Positions 9,487 to 18,310 of a DNA stretch of 64,000 bases are shown one piece after another. Location: the NCBI RefSeq assembly GCF_003234185.1, contig NZ_QKSM01000001.1, positions 248,001 to 312,000 of the forward strand, written 5' to 3'. Both the position numbers and the translations under genes were made by a program. How positions within the stretch are numbered: position 1 is the first letter of the stretch; every line of letters begins with the position of its first letter. The notes below the pieces were generated by a model that ran no database searches, was not told the origin of the DNA, and saw only the letters and a program-made list of their open reading frames with translations. Source of the stretch: Curtobacterium sp. MCSS17_008. Lineage in GTDB: Bacteria; Actinomycetota; Actinomycetes; Actinomycetales; Microbacteriaceae.

Positions 9487-10191
9487 CTACGGCCAGCTCG
9501 GCTCCGTCGCGGGCATGATGGACAGCTCGCGGATCTCGCAGCCGGCCGGCTGCGACAGCGCGAACAGGATCGAGTTCGCGACGTACTCCGGCTCGATGAG
9601 CTGGGCGTCCGGGCCCGGCTTGTACTGCTCGGTGCGGCCCTCGAAGAACGCCGTGCGCATGCCGGCGGGGATGATGTTCGTCACGCCGATGCGGCCCGCG
9701 GTCTCGGCCGCGAGCGCCTGCGAGAACCCGCGCACGCCGAACTTCGACGCCGAGTACGCGGTGCCGTCGCCGACGCCGCGCAGCGCGAGGGACGACGAGA
9801 TCGTGACGACGCGGCCGTGCGCGGCCTCGAGCGCGGGGAGCGCGGCGCGGACGACCGCGGCGGTGCCGAGCAGGTTCACACCGACGATGCGCTCCCAGTC
9901 ACCCGACGAGATGCCGCCGATCGGAGCCGGCGTGTCGATGCCCGCAGCGGTGACGACGGCGTCGAGACCGCCGTGGCGCTCCGCTGCCTCGCGGACGGCG
10001 CGCTCTGTCGCCGCGGTGTCCGTCACGTCCACGGCGACGGCGTCGGTGCCCTCGGGCACCGCGTCGACGCGGAGGTCGAGGACGATCGGGGTGCCGCCGG
10101 CCTCGGCGACGGCGGCGACGACCGCCGCGCCGAGACCCGAGGCGCCGCCGGTGACGAGGACGCGGCCGATGGGGGTGGTGGGGACGGGCAT
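9487..10191 (-). CDS. SDR family NAD(P)-dependent oxidoreductase
   Basis: Classical short-chain dehydrogenase/reductase of 234 residues: cofactor motif TGGASGLG near the N-terminus, acidic residue after beta-2 (VLDLR) which favours NAD(H), NNAG-equivalent TAAG, catalytic Ser in TISSS, and Tyr146-x3-Lys150 in YSASK. ATG at 10191 has AAGGAAG 4 bases upstream. It follows the heptose operon but a hairpin (10260-10305) separates them, so it may have its own promoter. It is a classical, not extended, SDR and lacks features of the HldD epimerase; substrate unknown. Confidence 0.88.
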   Translation of the reverse strand: MPVPTTPIGRVLVTGGASGLGAAVVAAVAEAGGTPIVLDLRVDAVPEGTDAVAVDVTDTAATERAVREAAERHGGLDAVVTAAGIDTPAPIGGISSGDWERIVGVNLLGTAAVVRAALPALEAAHGRVVTISSSLALRGVGDGTAYSASKFGVRGFSQALAAETAGRIGVTNIIPAGMRTAFFEGRTEQYKPGPDAQLIEPEYVANSILFALSQPAGCEIRELSIMPATEPSWP

Positions 10192-10259
10192 GGACTTCCT
10201 TCCGGGAGGTGCGTGGTGCGGGTCCGTCGGCGGTGCCGACGGGACGAGTGTGACGGGCG

Positions 10260-10305
10260 CCGGACGGGAGGCACGCGGCGGCGGTGCGCCGTGCCTCCCG
10301 TCCGG
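10260..10305 (-). terminator. 15-bp hairpin ending the gmhA-hldE2 operon
   Basis: Perfect 15-bp arms 10260-10274 (CCGGACGGGAGGCAC) and 10291-10305 with a 16-base loop, 24 bases downstream of the hldE2 stop. Same GGACGGGAGGC arm as the hairpins at 9428 and 63678. Probable terminator of the minus-strand glycan operon. Confidence 0.7.
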
Positions 10306-10328
10306 TGCGGGGTCGGGACGGTGCCGGG

Positions 10329-11783
10329 TCAGCCGACGGCGGCGAGTGCCGCCGCGAGCCGGGTGGTGGACCGGCCGGGGTGGAACGGGACGGTGACGAC
10401 CCGGCCGCCCCACTCCGCCAGCGTTGCCGCTTCGGGGAGCTCGCTCGCGGCGTAGTCGCCGCCCTTCGCCCAGACGTCCGGGCGGAAGCGGCGCAGGGCC
10501 TCGTCGGGCGTGTGCTCGTCGAAGACGACCACGGCGTCGACGCAGTCGAGCGCGAGGAGGAGTTCGACGCGGTCGTCCTGGCTCATGATCGGCCGCTCGG
10601 GTCCCTTGAGCGCGCGGACCGAGTCGTCGGAGTTGAGGCAGACGACCAGGCAGTCGCCGAGCGCCCGCGCCGCCGACAGGGTGCGGGCGTGACCGGCGTG
10701 CAGCAGGTCGAAGCAACCGCCGGTGGCGACGACGGTGCCGCCGGCGCTCCGGACCTCGTGGACGACCCGCATCGCGTCGCGGTCGGCGCCCGGCACCTGC
10801 ACGGGGGCGGGGCCGTCGTCGGCGAAGAGCGCGGTGACGCCACCGGCCGCCAGGTACTCGGAGGCGGCGAGCACGCCCGCGGCGACGGCATCGGCGACGG
10901 CGACGCCGTCGGCCAGGGCGACCGCGACGCCGGAGGCCAACCGGTCGCCGGCGCCGCAGGGGTCGCCGGCGGTCACGGACGGGGCGGGCACGAAGCGGCT
11001 GTCGAGCGCGGCCGGGGTCGCGTCGCCGGGACCTCCTCGACGGGAGGCGACGAGCGCTCCGCGGTCGCCGAGGGTCACGGCGACGGCGTCGACGCCCCAC
11101 GTCTCGACGAGTGCGGCGGCCGCGTCGGTGGCGAAGGGCACGCCCTCGCCGGGCAGGTCGGTGAACCGGCGCGCCTCGGAGGCGTTCGGCGTCACGACCG
11201 CCGTGCCGGGGACGGGAGCCGCGCCCTTGGGGTGCGGGTCCCACACGACCGGGGTGGTGCGTGCGACGGCGGTGAGCGCCTCGCGGAGCCCCTCGGACGC
11301 GGCGACCCCGCGGCCGTAGTCGGCGACCACGACGGCGTCGGCGCCCTCGAGCGCGGCGGTCATCTCCGGGGTGGTCGCGGGCACGGGCGGCGTCGCGCAG
11401 CCCTCGTCGATGCGGACCAGGGCGTGGTCGACGACGCGGACGCGGGTCTTCACGGGGGTGGGCGCCCCGGACGGACCGGCGACGACGTGGACGTCGGGCA
11501 GCAGGGCGCGGATCTCGTCGGCGCGGTCGTCGTCGCTGAGGACGGTGACGAGCGTGACGTCGTGGCCGTCGCGCACGAGCATCGACGCCACGAGCCCCGC
11601 GCCGCCCGCTCGACGGTCGTCGGTGCGGACGTCGACGACGGGCACGGGGGCGTCCGGGCTCAGCCGCTCGCTCGTGCCGGAGACGTCGACGTCGAGCAGG
11701 GTGTCCCCGACGACGACGATCCGACGCCGCGCGGTGTCCGCGGTCCGCTGGCCGGACGCGACGGGGCGCTGCGTGCCGCTCAC
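10329..11783 (-). CDS. HldE-like PfkB kinase / nucleotidyltransferase fusion (second copy)
   Basis: Second bifunctional heptose-type enzyme, 484 residues. PfkB kinase half with GGAGLVASML and the signature GAGDR (Thr of the usual GAGDT is Arg); nucleotidyltransferase half with CFDLLHAGH, the HxGH motif at 362-365, then LKGPERP and AKGGDY. GTG start overlaps the gmhA stop (GTGA), so isomerase and kinase/transferase are co-translated, as in heptose clusters of Gram-negatives. It differs clearly from the copy at 5019-6557, so the two may act on different anomers or with different nucleotides, or one may be specialised for one half reaction. That division is inference. Confidence 0.87.
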   Translation of the reverse strand: MSGTQRPVASGQRTADTARRRIVVVGDTLLDVDVSGTSERLSPDAPVPVVDVRTDDRRAGGAGLVASMLVRDGHDVTLVTVLSDDDRADEIRALLPDVHVVAGPSGAPTPVKTRVRVVDHALVRIDEGCATPPVPATTPEMTAALEGADAVVVADYGRGVAASEGLREALTAVARTTPVVWDPHPKGAAPVPGTAVVTPNASEARRFTDLPGEGVPFATDAAAALVETWGVDAVAVTLGDRGALVASRRGGPGDATPAALDSRFVPAPSVTAGDPCGAGDRLASGVAVALADGVAVADAVAAGVLAASEYLAAGGVTALFADDGPAPVQVPGADRDAMRVVHEVRSAGGTVVATGGCFDLLHAGHARTLSAARALGDCLVVCLNSDDSVRALKGPERPIMSQDDRVELLLALDCVDAVVVFDEHTPDEALRRFRPDVWAKGGDYAASELPEAATLAEWGGRVVTVPFHPGRSTTRLAAALAAVG

Positions 11784-12406
11784 CGGCGGCCGCCCCGACG
11801 GAGGGCCGGCTCCATCGCCCGGCAGAGCGCGTGCACGAGGACCAGCTGCGCCTCCTGCACGTTGGCGGACGGACCGTCGATGCAGATCGCGTCGTCGACC
11901 GCCTCGGCGAGCGGGTTGGGGCGCGGCCCCGTCATCGCGATCGACCGCGCCCCGACCGCACGAGCGGCGGCGGCCGCGCGCAGCAGGTTCGGGCTCTTCC
12001 CGCTCGTGCTGAGCAGCACGACGACGTCGCCGGCGCGGGCGTGCGCGGTGACCTGGCGGGCGAAGACCTCGTCGTATCCGTAGTCGTTGCCGATCGCGGT
12101 GACGGCCGAGCTCTCGGCGTGCAGGGAGATCGCCGAGTACGCGGGGCGGTCACCGTCGAAGCGGCCGGTCAGCTCGGACGTCAGGTGCTGCGCTTCGGCA
12201 GCCGACCCGCCGTTGCCCGCGGCGAGGAGTCGTCGTCCGGCGACCAGGCGCGCGGCGATGTCGTCGGCCCAGGCGGCGATGTGGTCCTTGTGGTCGACGA
12301 GCGACGCGATCACGGGGACGGAGGCGGCGACGTGGTCGACGACGGTGCGGACGCTGGCGCTCTCGGTGCCGGGCTCGCGCGTGCCGGTCTGCTGCTCGAT
12401 GGTCAT
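11780..12406 (-). CDS. gmhA: SIS-domain sedoheptulose-7-phosphate isomerase
   Basis: GmhA-like isomerase, 208 residues, slightly longer than E. coli GmhA. The SIS fold shows [20 protein letters not shown], the GmhA active-site signature, then [20 protein letters not shown] and [14 protein letters not shown]. Family reaction: sedoheptulose 7-phosphate to D-glycero-D-manno-heptose 7-phosphate, the first committed step to nucleotide heptose. ATG at 12406 has GAGAGGA 7 bases upstream. Overlaps the GT4 stop upstream and hldE2 start downstream by 4 bases each. With gmhB (15983-16534) and hldE the pathway to a D,D-heptose nucleotide is complete here. Confidence 0.92.
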   Translation of the reverse strand: MTIEQQTGTREPGTESASVRTVVDHVAASVPVIASLVDHKDHIAAWADDIAARLVAGRRLLAAGNGGSAAEAQHLTSELTGRFDGDRPAYSAISLHAESSAVTAIGNDYGYDEVFARQVTAHARAGDVVVLLSTSGKSPNLLRAAAAARAVGARSIAMTGPRPNPLAEAVDDAICIDGPSANVQEAQLVLVHALCRAMEPALRRGGRR

Positions 12407-13797
12407 CGTGCGGTCCTCTCCGTCGAGTGCGGCAGTGCCGCGGGCGTCGGGCGGGCGGTCCGTCCGGCGCGTCCGGGGCGGGAGCCCGGGGTCAGGGTGG
12501 CGGGCGCGGTCGGCGCCGCGGGGGAGCCGCCGTTGGCGGTGGCGAGGACGCTCGGAGCGGTCGAGCCCCCGACCGAACCGGCGATCAGGCGCTCGTAGAC
12601 GCGTTCGCTGTCCGCCGCGACCTTGTGCCAGGTGTAGCGGGACTCGGCACGGGCGCGGCCGGCCCGGCCGTACGCCTCCCGGCGCTCGGCGTCGTCGAGC
12701 AGTGCACCGACCGCCGCGGCCACCGCGCTCTCGTCGCGGGGCGCCACGTGCAGGCCGGTCGCGTCCTCGACGACCGTGTCGATGAGGCCGCCGACGCTCG
12801 AGGCGACGACGGGTCGGCCGCAGGCCATGGCCTCGAGGGGCACGATGCCGAACGGCTCGTACCAGGGCGCGCACACGACGACGTCGGCGCTGCGGTAGAC
12901 GGCCGGCATGTCCTGCTGGCTCAACTGGCCGCGGAAGGTGACGTGCTCGCGCACCCCGAGCGAGCGGGCGAGCGCGTCGAGTCGCTGGTACTCCGGGTCG
13001 TCGGGCAGGTCGGCACCGGCGACCCCGGCGCCGCCGACGACGACGAGCTCCGCGTCACGTCCCTCGTCGAGGAGCTTCGCGAGCGCGGCGATCGTCGTGC
13101 CGACGCCCTTGCGGCGCACCAGCCGCGACGCGGTGAGGATCCGGAACGGACGCCCCCGTTCCTCGACGGGGCCGTCCGGGCGGAACAGCTCCGTGTCGAC
13201 GCCGCAGGGCACGACGGAGATGGCGTGCAGCGGGACGCCGAGCGCCTTGAGCTCGAACGCCTCGTCGGAACAGGTGGCGACGACCTGGTCGACGCTCCGG
13301 CCGACGGCGGGCTCGACCCACTCGCGCTCCGCGGGGCTGGTGTCGGCGGAACCCTGGTGGCGACGCTTCACGACACCGAGGGCGTGGAAGGTCTGCACGA
13401 CGGGGATCCGGACGCCGCCCGCGCGCGTCTGCACCTGCTTGACGGCTTCGAGCGCAGCGTGCCCGGACATCCAGAAGTGTCCGTGCACGACGTCCGGTCG
13501 GTCGATGAACCACTCGGCGGCGAGCACGGACGCGAAGGTGTCCATGAACGGGAAGAGGTCGTCCTTCGGCACGGGTCGGGCGGGCCCGGCGTCGACGTGC
13601 ACGACCTCGACGCCCGGGCGCAGCAGCACGCGGATGGGCTGGTCGGCGTCGTCGCGTCGCGTGTAGACGGTCACCTGGTGCCCACGGTCGGCGAGGGCTC
13701 CGGAGAGCTCGGCGACGTGCACGTTCTGTCCACCGGCGTCGACACCGCCGAGCACGGCGAGCGGGCTCGCGTGCTCGGACACCATCGCGATCTTCAT
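12403..13797 (-). CDS. Glycosyltransferase family 4 (GT-B, MshA/sucrose-synthase-like)
   Basis: Retaining GT-B glycosyltransferase, 464 residues. N-terminus [20 protein letters not shown] with the acceptor-side GGQNVHV motif typical of the MshA/SPS branch; donor domain with [16 protein letters not shown], and the EX7E element in [19 protein letters not shown]. The last 60 residues are Gly/Ala/Pro/Thr-rich and probably disordered. GGGAG lies 6 bases upstream of the ATG. Coupled to genes on both sides by ATGA overlaps. Donor and acceptor unknown; the context is heptose-glycan assembly. Confidence 0.88.
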   Translation of the reverse strand: MKIAMVSEHASPLAVLGGVDAGGQNVHVAELSGALADRGHQVTVYTRRDDADQPIRVLLRPGVEVVHVDAGPARPVPKDDLFPFMDTFASVLAAEWFIDRPDVVHGHFWMSGHAALEAVKQVQTRAGGVRIPVVQTFHALGVVKRRHQGSADTSPAEREWVEPAVGRSVDQVVATCSDEAFELKALGVPLHAISVVPCGVDTELFRPDGPVEERGRPFRILTASRLVRRKGVGTTIAALAKLLDEGRDAELVVVGGAGVAGADLPDDPEYQRLDALARSLGVREHVTFRGQLSQQDMPAVYRSADVVVCAPWYEPFGIVPLEAMACGRPVVASSVGGLIDTVVEDATGLHVAPRDESAVAAAVGALLDDAERREAYGRAGRARAESRYTWHKVAADSERVYERLIAGSVGGSTAPSVLATANGGSPAAPTAPATLTPGSRPGRAGRTARPTPAALPHSTERTAR

Positions 13798-14795
13798 CGG
13801 AGGCTCCCTTCCAGCGCGGCGGTCGCCGCGTGCTCCCGCCGCGCACCCCGCGCGACGGCGTCGTCGAGCAGGTCGTCCCAGTCGGCGAGGTACCGGCCGA
13901 GCGCGTGCCGCGCCAGTGCGGCCTCACGGGCGACGGACCCGCGGCGGCGGGCCTCCTCGGGGTCCTCCAGGAGCGTCCTGGCGGCACGGACCAGTTCCTC
14001 GACGTCGGTCGCGATCGCGCCGGCCTCGGCGGGCACGGTGCGCGCCGCGTCGGTCGTCGCGAGGACCAGCACCGGCATCGCCATGTGCATCGACTCGATG
14101 AGCGACAGGCCGAGCGAGGTCCAGCGGTTCGGGTGCACGTACGCGCGTCGCTGCGCGAGCGCCGCGTGCATCGGGTCGGCTGGCACGTCGCCGAGCGCGA
14201 CGACGCGGTCCCCGAACCCGAGCTCCGGCAGGCGTTCCAGGCCCATGCCCCACAGGTCCACGGGGGCGACCTCGGCGAAGCGGGGGAGCAGGTCGGTGCC
14301 GACGACGCGACCGCGGCGTACCGGTTCGTTGATGACGACGCCGAAGCGCTCCAGCTCGCCGGTGTACAGCGGGCCCGGGTCGACGACACCGTGCTCGATC
14401 ACCGTCGTGCGGGTCGTGCCGCAGTCCCACATCAGTGCGTTCCAGTGCGTGACGTGCGCGATCGTCAGGTCGTCGCGGTCCCGCATCGGGTGCAGGCTGC
14501 TCGGCACGTCCACCCGCGGGGTGTTGTGCTCGACGAAGACCATCGGCACCCGTCGACCGCCGAGCAGTCGCCGCGCCTCCTCGAGTTCCTCGCTGCGCTG
14601 CAGGACCACCACGTCGACCTCGGCCTCCGCGACGTCGGCCGGATCGATCTCGATCGCCGATCCGGGCCAGTCCCGGCCGCCCCGACCGAGGCCCCAGCCG
14701 TCGCGGGCCGGCGTCGTCGGGATGAGGTACTCGTGGGGGCCGCGGACGAAGGCGTCCATCCAGCCGCCGTGCACGTGCCACACGAGGATCCGCAT
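13794..14795 (-). CDS. Glycosyltransferase (GT-B type)
   Basis: Putative glycosyltransferase of 333 residues. It opens with [20 protein letters not shown], an N-terminal GT-B strand that differs from the GT4 neighbour. The C-terminal half has [10 protein letters not shown] and a donor-binding stretch [20 protein letters not shown] with the E of the GT4 EX7E element. GAAAGG lies 6 bases before the ATG. First gene of the coupled set GT, GT4, gmhA, hldE2; a 105-base gap with repeated GAGGAGCAG units separates it from the GT9 upstream. Specific sugar not predictable. Confidence 0.82.
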   Translation of the reverse strand: MRILVWHVHGGWMDAFVRGPHEYLIPTTPARDGWGLGRGGRDWPGSAIEIDPADVAEAEVDVVVLQRSEELEEARRLLGGRRVPMVFVEHNTPRVDVPSSLHPMRDRDDLTIAHVTHWNALMWDCGTTRTTVIEHGVVDPGPLYTGELERFGVVINEPVRRGRVVGTDLLPRFAEVAPVDLWGMGLERLPELGFGDRVVALGDVPADPMHAALAQRRAYVHPNRWTSLGLSLIESMHMAMPVLVLATTDAARTVPAEAGAIATDVEELVRAARTLLEDPEEARRRGSVAREAALARHALGRYLADWDDLLDDAVARGARREHAATAALEGSLR

Positions 14796-14900
14796 GCAGG
14801 GCCTTTCGACGGTTCGGTGCCCCTCCGGACAGCTGCCCCGACCGGCCTGCGCGGGCTGCGTCCGAGCGGTCAGGAGGAGCAGGAGGAGCAGTGCCGCACG

Positions 14901-15986
14901 CTACGCACCGACTGCTCCTGCTCCTCGCAGCTTCTCCTCGTCTGTCCGCTGAGCGCGGAGGAGGAGCCGCTCGTGCGCCGCCAGGACGTCCTCCACGCGC
15001 ACTCCGGACAGGCACGGGTGGCCGGGCACGGGGCACTCGCGGGCCCGGCTGAGCCGGCAGGCCGCGGACTGGTCGCCGAGGAGTTCGACGTCCGGCGCGT
15101 ACGGCGCCCACTTCACGGCGGGCACGACGGGGGAGAACAGGCTGACGATGCGGGCCCGCACCGCGGCGGCGAGGTGCGCCGGGCCGGTGTTGCCGACGAC
15201 GACGACCTCGGCGCCCGCGAGGACGGCGGCGAGTTCCGCGGGTGTCGTGCGGCCGCCGAGGTCGATCGCGGTGTCACCGGCGACGGCGGCGGTCAGGGCG
15301 CGCTCACCCGGGCTGCCGGTGACCACGACCGGCAGGCCGCGCTCGGCGTAGGCCGCGACCAGCGCCCGGTGGTGGCCCTCCGGCCACGACCGGGCGGGAA
15401 CGCTGGCGCCCGGGTGGACGACCACGTACCGCTCCAGGGCGACCACCTCGGGCGGTGCGACGGCGTCGTGACGCACCGCGAGCCTCCCGTCGTCGTCCGG
15501 GGGCAGCGTGAAGCCCGCGGCCTGCGCGATGCGGAGGGCACGCTCGGGCTCCGGGAGGTCCTCGGGCAGGTCCTCGCCCGGCCGGAGGCGCACGTCCAGG
15601 AGCGACCCCGGGTGGTCGACGGACGCTCCGGACACGCGGGGGACGCCGGCGAGCCGGAGCAACAGCGCCACGGGCAGCGGCGACTGGTGGAACGACGTGA
15701 GGACGACCGCCTCGTCGGGCTGTTCCTCGGTGACGAGCGCACGGAACTCGCCGAGCAGGGCGTCGTCGATCGGACGGGCGGTCTCCGTGACCCACGGGGC
15801 GGCCCAGACGCGAACCCGGTCGACGCCGGGCAGCAGGTCCGCGGCGGGAGCGCCCTGCGGACCGCACAGCATGGTGACGTGCGACGCGCCGGCGGCGACC
15901 GCACGGACGGCGGGACCGGCGACCAGGACGTCGCCGAAGGAGTCGAGTCGGACGACCAGGACGCGGGGGCGCTCGCCCGGGCTCAC
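14901..15986 (-). CDS. Glycosyltransferase family 9 (heptosyltransferase-like)
   Basis: GT9 enzyme of 361 residues. N-terminal RVLVVRLDSFGDVLVAGPAV and donor-side VVHPGASVPARSW followed by VVGNTGPAHLAAAVRARIVS are the family hallmarks (D-glycero-D-manno-heptose binding in WaaC/WaaF). The C-terminus has the Cys-containing CRLSRARECPVPGHPCLSG. The GTG at 15986 overlaps the gmhB stop (GTGA), directly coupling a heptosyltransferase-family enzyme to the bisphosphatase of the pathway. That coupling is the best evidence in the window that its donor is a nucleotide heptose. Confidence 0.88.
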   Translation of the reverse strand: MSPGERPRVLVVRLDSFGDVLVAGPAVRAVAAGASHVTMLCGPQGAPAADLLPGVDRVRVWAAPWVTETARPIDDALLGEFRALVTEEQPDEAVVLTSFHQSPLPVALLLRLAGVPRVSGASVDHPGSLLDVRLRPGEDLPEDLPEPERALRIAQAAGFTLPPDDDGRLAVRHDAVAPPEVVALERYVVVHPGASVPARSWPEGHHRALVAAYAERGLPVVVTGSPGERALTAAVAGDTAIDLGGRTTPAELAAVLAGAEVVVVGNTGPAHLAAAVRARIVSLFSPVVPAVKWAPYAPDVELLGDQSAACRLSRARECPVPGHPCLSGVRVEDVLAAHERLLLRAQRTDEEKLRGAGAVGA

Positions 15987-16534
15987 GCCTGGGCCGCCGG
16001 GACGCGGGCCAGCACGAGGGACACCGCTTCGTCGAGGGACCCGGCGACCGTCCCGGCGGCCTCGACCTCCTCGGTGCGGGTGCGCGGCGTCGGGACCAGG
16101 ATGCCCTGTGCGCCGGCGGCGACGGCGGCGCCCACGTCGGCGCCGATGTCGCCGACGACGACCAGCTCGGCCGGATCGAGCCCGAGGCGCTCCGCCGCGT
16201 CGAGCACCATGCCGGGTCGTGGCTTCCGGCAGGAGCACCCGTCCGCGGCCTCGTGCGGGCACACGCACCAGACGTCGAACGGACCGACGAGCTCGTCGAC
16301 CCGGGCGTTCGTCGCGTCGACCTGCTCGCGGGTCGCCAGTCCCTTCGCGATCGCCGACTGGTTCGTCACGACACCGACGCGCAGCCCGGCGGCCCGGGCT
16401 CGCTCCACGGCGCGATGGGCACCGGGGACGGGCACGACCCTGCGCGGGTCGGCGTTGTACGGGACGTCGATGACGAGCGTGTCGTCACGGTCGAAGAGCA
16501 GACCGCGCACGGCACGGTCCTTCGCGAGAGCCAT
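15983..16534 (-). CDS. gmhB: HAD-IIIA D-glycero-D-manno-heptose 1,7-bisphosphate 7-phosphatase
   Basis: GmhB-like phosphatase of 183 residues. HAD motif I is FDRDDTLV (nucleophile and acid Asp; the usual G is D), motif II VVTNQS, motif III Lys in CRKPRPG, motif IV GDIGADV. The zinc loop typical of GmhB is present: CVCPHEAADGCSCRKP. It dephosphorylates heptose 1,7-bisphosphate between the two HldE steps. Start choice is uncertain: ATG at 16534 has AAGGAG only one base away, too close, while the GTG at 16510 has AAGGA 7 bases upstream and would remove 8 residues before motif I. Overlaps the GT9 start (GTGA). Confidence 0.88.
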   Translation of the reverse strand: MALAKDRAVRGLLFDRDDTLVIDVPYNADPRRVVPVPGAHRAVERARAAGLRVGVVTNQSAIAKGLATREQVDATNARVDELVGPFDVWCVCPHEAADGCSCRKPRPGMVLDAAERLGLDPAELVVVGDIGADVGAAVAAGAQGILVPTPRTRTEEVEAAGTVAGSLDEAVSLVLARVPAAQA

Positions 16535-16583
16535 GCTCCTTGGTACCGGTCCGCGCCCGGGAACCGCCACAGCCGGATGCGGA

Positions 16584-16589
16584 TAGCGT
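16584..16589 (+). promoter_or_regulatory. -10 hexamer TAGCGT, leaderless start
   Basis: TAGCGT ends 6 bases before the GTG at 16596, with no Shine-Dalgarno sequence between. This spacing puts the transcription start on or next to the start codon. Confidence 0.55.
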
Positions 16590-16595
16590 CGATCC

Positions 16596-17573
16596 GTGAC
16601 CGCCGTCCCCGCTCTGCCCCCGTCCGACGGGCGCCCGGACCTGCTCGTCCTCCGCGCCATCAAGCTCGGCGACGTGCTCGTCGCCGTGCCGGCCCTGCAC
16701 GCGCTCCGTCGCGCGTTCCCCGGCCACCGCATCACCCTCGCGACCACCGCCTGGCTCGCCCCGGTGGTCGAGCTGCTCCCGGTCGACGTGCACCTCGCAC
16801 AGCACGGGCTCGACCACCCGATCGCCGCGCCCGCCGGGGCCGTCGACGTGGCGGTGAACCTGCACGGCGCGGGTCCGGAGTCGTCCGACCTCGTCGCCGC
16901 GCTCGACGCCCGTCGCGTGATCGGACACGCCGACCCGACCCACGGGTACGACGGCCCCGCGTGGCGGGACGACGTGCACGAGCGTGAACGCTGGTCCGAC
17001 CTGCTCACCTGGCACGGGATCCCCGCCGACCCGGACGAGGTGGCGATCGCCCGTCCCGCGACCCCGTCGGTCGCGCCCGGAGCGGCCGTGGTGCACATCG
17101 GTGCCTTCCACGGCGCGCGGCACTGGCCCACGGACCGCTTCGCGGAGGTGGTGCGCGGGCTGCGGGAGCGTGGTCTGGACGTCGTCCTGACGGGAGGCGC
17201 GGACGACGTCGACCGCGCCGCCGCCGTCGCACAGGCGGCCGGGTTGCCGCCGGAGGCCGTCCTCGCGGGCGCGCTCGAACTGCAGGCCTTCGCGGGCGTC
17301 ATCGCGTCCGCCGCCCTCGTCGTGACGGTCGACACCGGGGCCGCGCACCTCGCCTCGGCGTACGGGATCCCGTCGGTCGTCGTCTTCGGCCCGGCCCCGC
17401 CCGAGGCATGGGGCCCGCCCGCGTCCGGTCCGCACGTCGTGCTCACCGACGCGTCCGTCCGGCGCGGCGACGTCTTCGCGGACGACCCGGACCCGGCGCT
17501 CCTCGCCGTCGGGGTGGACGACGTCCTCGCCGCGGTGGACTCCCTGCCCGTGCAGGCTGCCGCTTCGCCGTGA
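16596..17573 (+). CDS. Glycosyltransferase family 9 (heptosyltransferase-like)
   Basis: Third GT9 of the island, 325 residues. N-terminal LLVLRAIKLGDVLVAVPALHAL is the GT9 hallmark (R-x-x-x-x-GD); the donor domain has VVHIGAFHGARHW and VTVDTGAAHLASAYGIPSVV. Divergently transcribed from gmhB with about 60 bases between, probably as a leaderless mRNA. Three different GT9s next to heptose genes suggest a glycan with more than one heptose-type linkage (inference). Confidence 0.87.
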   Translation: MTAVPALPPSDGRPDLLVLRAIKLGDVLVAVPALHALRRAFPGHRITLATTAWLAPVVELLPVDVHLAQHGLDHPIAAPAGAVDVAVNLHGAGPESSDLVAALDARRVIGHADPTHGYDGPAWRDDVHERERWSDLLTWHGIPADPDEVAIARPATPSVAPGAAVVHIGAFHGARHWPTDRFAEVVRGLRERGLDVVLTGGADDVDRAAAVAQAAGLPPEAVLAGALELQAFAGVIASAALVVTVDTGAAHLASAYGIPSVVVFGPAPPEAWGPPASGPHVVLTDASVRRGDVFADDPDPALLAVGVDDVLAAVDSLPVQAAASP

Positions 17574-17634
17574 ACGTGCCGGTCACCGCCCGGTAGGTTC
17601 GGCGGCGACCTGTCCTGCTCGAAGGGAGCACCCC

Positions 17635-17991
17635 GTGTTCGAAGCCGCCAACATCCGTGACTGGATCGGCCTGCCCGTCGTCGACGAGACCGAGGACAAG
17701 ATCGGCACGCTCGAGAGCATCTACTACGACACCGCGACCTCGGAGCCGGCGTTCGGTGCCGTCACCACCGGCCTGCCGGGCTTCCAGAAGCTGCTCTTCG
17801 TCCCGCTCACCGGCGCCACGGTCGCGCCGAAGCACCTCCGCACCGCCTTCCCGAAGAAGCTCGTGAAGGACTCGCCGACGATCCCGACCGACGGCGAGCT
17901 CGAGGCGTCGACCGAGCCGGTGCTCTACGAGCACTACGGCCTGCAGTACCAGACCGGCAGCGGGGGCGAGCGGCGCCTGGGTCGCCGCTGA
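17635..17991 (+). CDS. PRC-barrel domain protein
   Basis: Small protein of 118 residues with one PRC-barrel-like fold: NIRDWIGLPVVDETEDKIGT at the N-terminus is the domain's first beta strands (L-x-G-x-x-V-x-D), followed by a second strand set FGAVTTGLPGFQKLLFVPL. Actinobacterial members of this type are cytoplasmic and often stress-induced; no enzyme function is known. GTG start with GAAGGGA 8 bases upstream; a TAGGTT hexamer lies about 35 bases upstream. Stands alone between the glycan island and the SGNH relic. Confidence 0.85.
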   Translation: MFEAANIRDWIGLPVVDETEDKIGTLESIYYDTATSEPAFGAVTTGLPGFQKLLFVPLTGATVAPKHLRTAFPKKLVKDSPTIPTDGELEASTEPVLYEHYGLQYQTGSGGERRLGRR

Positions 17992-18038
17992 CCGCGACGG
18001 TCGGGACGGGCCGGTAGCCTCGCCCGTCCCGCCGCCGC

Positions 18039-18227
18039 GTCCCCGGCAGCGAGTACGTCGCGCTCGGTGACTCCTCCTCCGCCGGGTACGGGCTGTCCGA
18101 CCCGACGCACCTGCCGACGAACGCGTGCGGGCAGTCCGCTCGCGACCACCCGCACCGCATCGCCGCCCGCTTCGGGCTCGCCCTCACGGACGTGACCTGT
18201 GTGGGTGCGACGAGCCGTGACGCAGGG
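18039..18227 (+). pseudogene. N-terminal remnant of an SGNH/GDSL hydrolase
   Basis: In the frame of 18051 the sequence reads EYVALGDSSSAGYGLSD, then NACGQSARDHPHRIAARFGL and DVTCVGATSRD: block I (GDSxxAG with the nucleophile Ser) and the next conserved segments of secreted actinobacterial SGNH hydrolases. There is no ATG/GTG/TTG between the in-frame stop at 18015-18017 and the homology, no signal peptide, and similarity ends after about 60 residues, without blocks III and V. Both ends are therefore missing. A separate intact SGNH hydrolase lies at 48276. Confidence 0.65.
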
Positions 18228-18298
18228 GGCGTGGAAACCGGTGGGCTCGAGCCGTCCGGTGGACTCGGCGGGTCCGGGTCGTGGAGCACCGGGCGGAC

Positions 18299-18304
18299 TA
18301 CCGT
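18299..18304 (+). promoter_or_regulatory. -10 hexamer TACCGT, leaderless start
   Basis: TACCGT ends exactly 6 bases before the GTG at 18311. It decides the Nudix start in favour of 18311 over the in-frame GTG at 18281, which has neither a promoter nor a Shine-Dalgarno at the right distance. Confidence 0.55.
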
Positions 18305-18310
18305 GGGGGC

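Noticed and set aside
9487-10191. SDR as the missing HldD heptose epimerase
   Set aside because: It is a classical short-chain enzyme (TGxxxGxG, YSASK, 234 residues), whereas HldD is an extended SDR of over 300 residues.
12427-14952. 841-codon plus-strand frame over the GT4/GT genes
   Set aside because: Antisense shadow of three well-supported genes; the product is a low-complexity Arg/Gly/Asp/His string.
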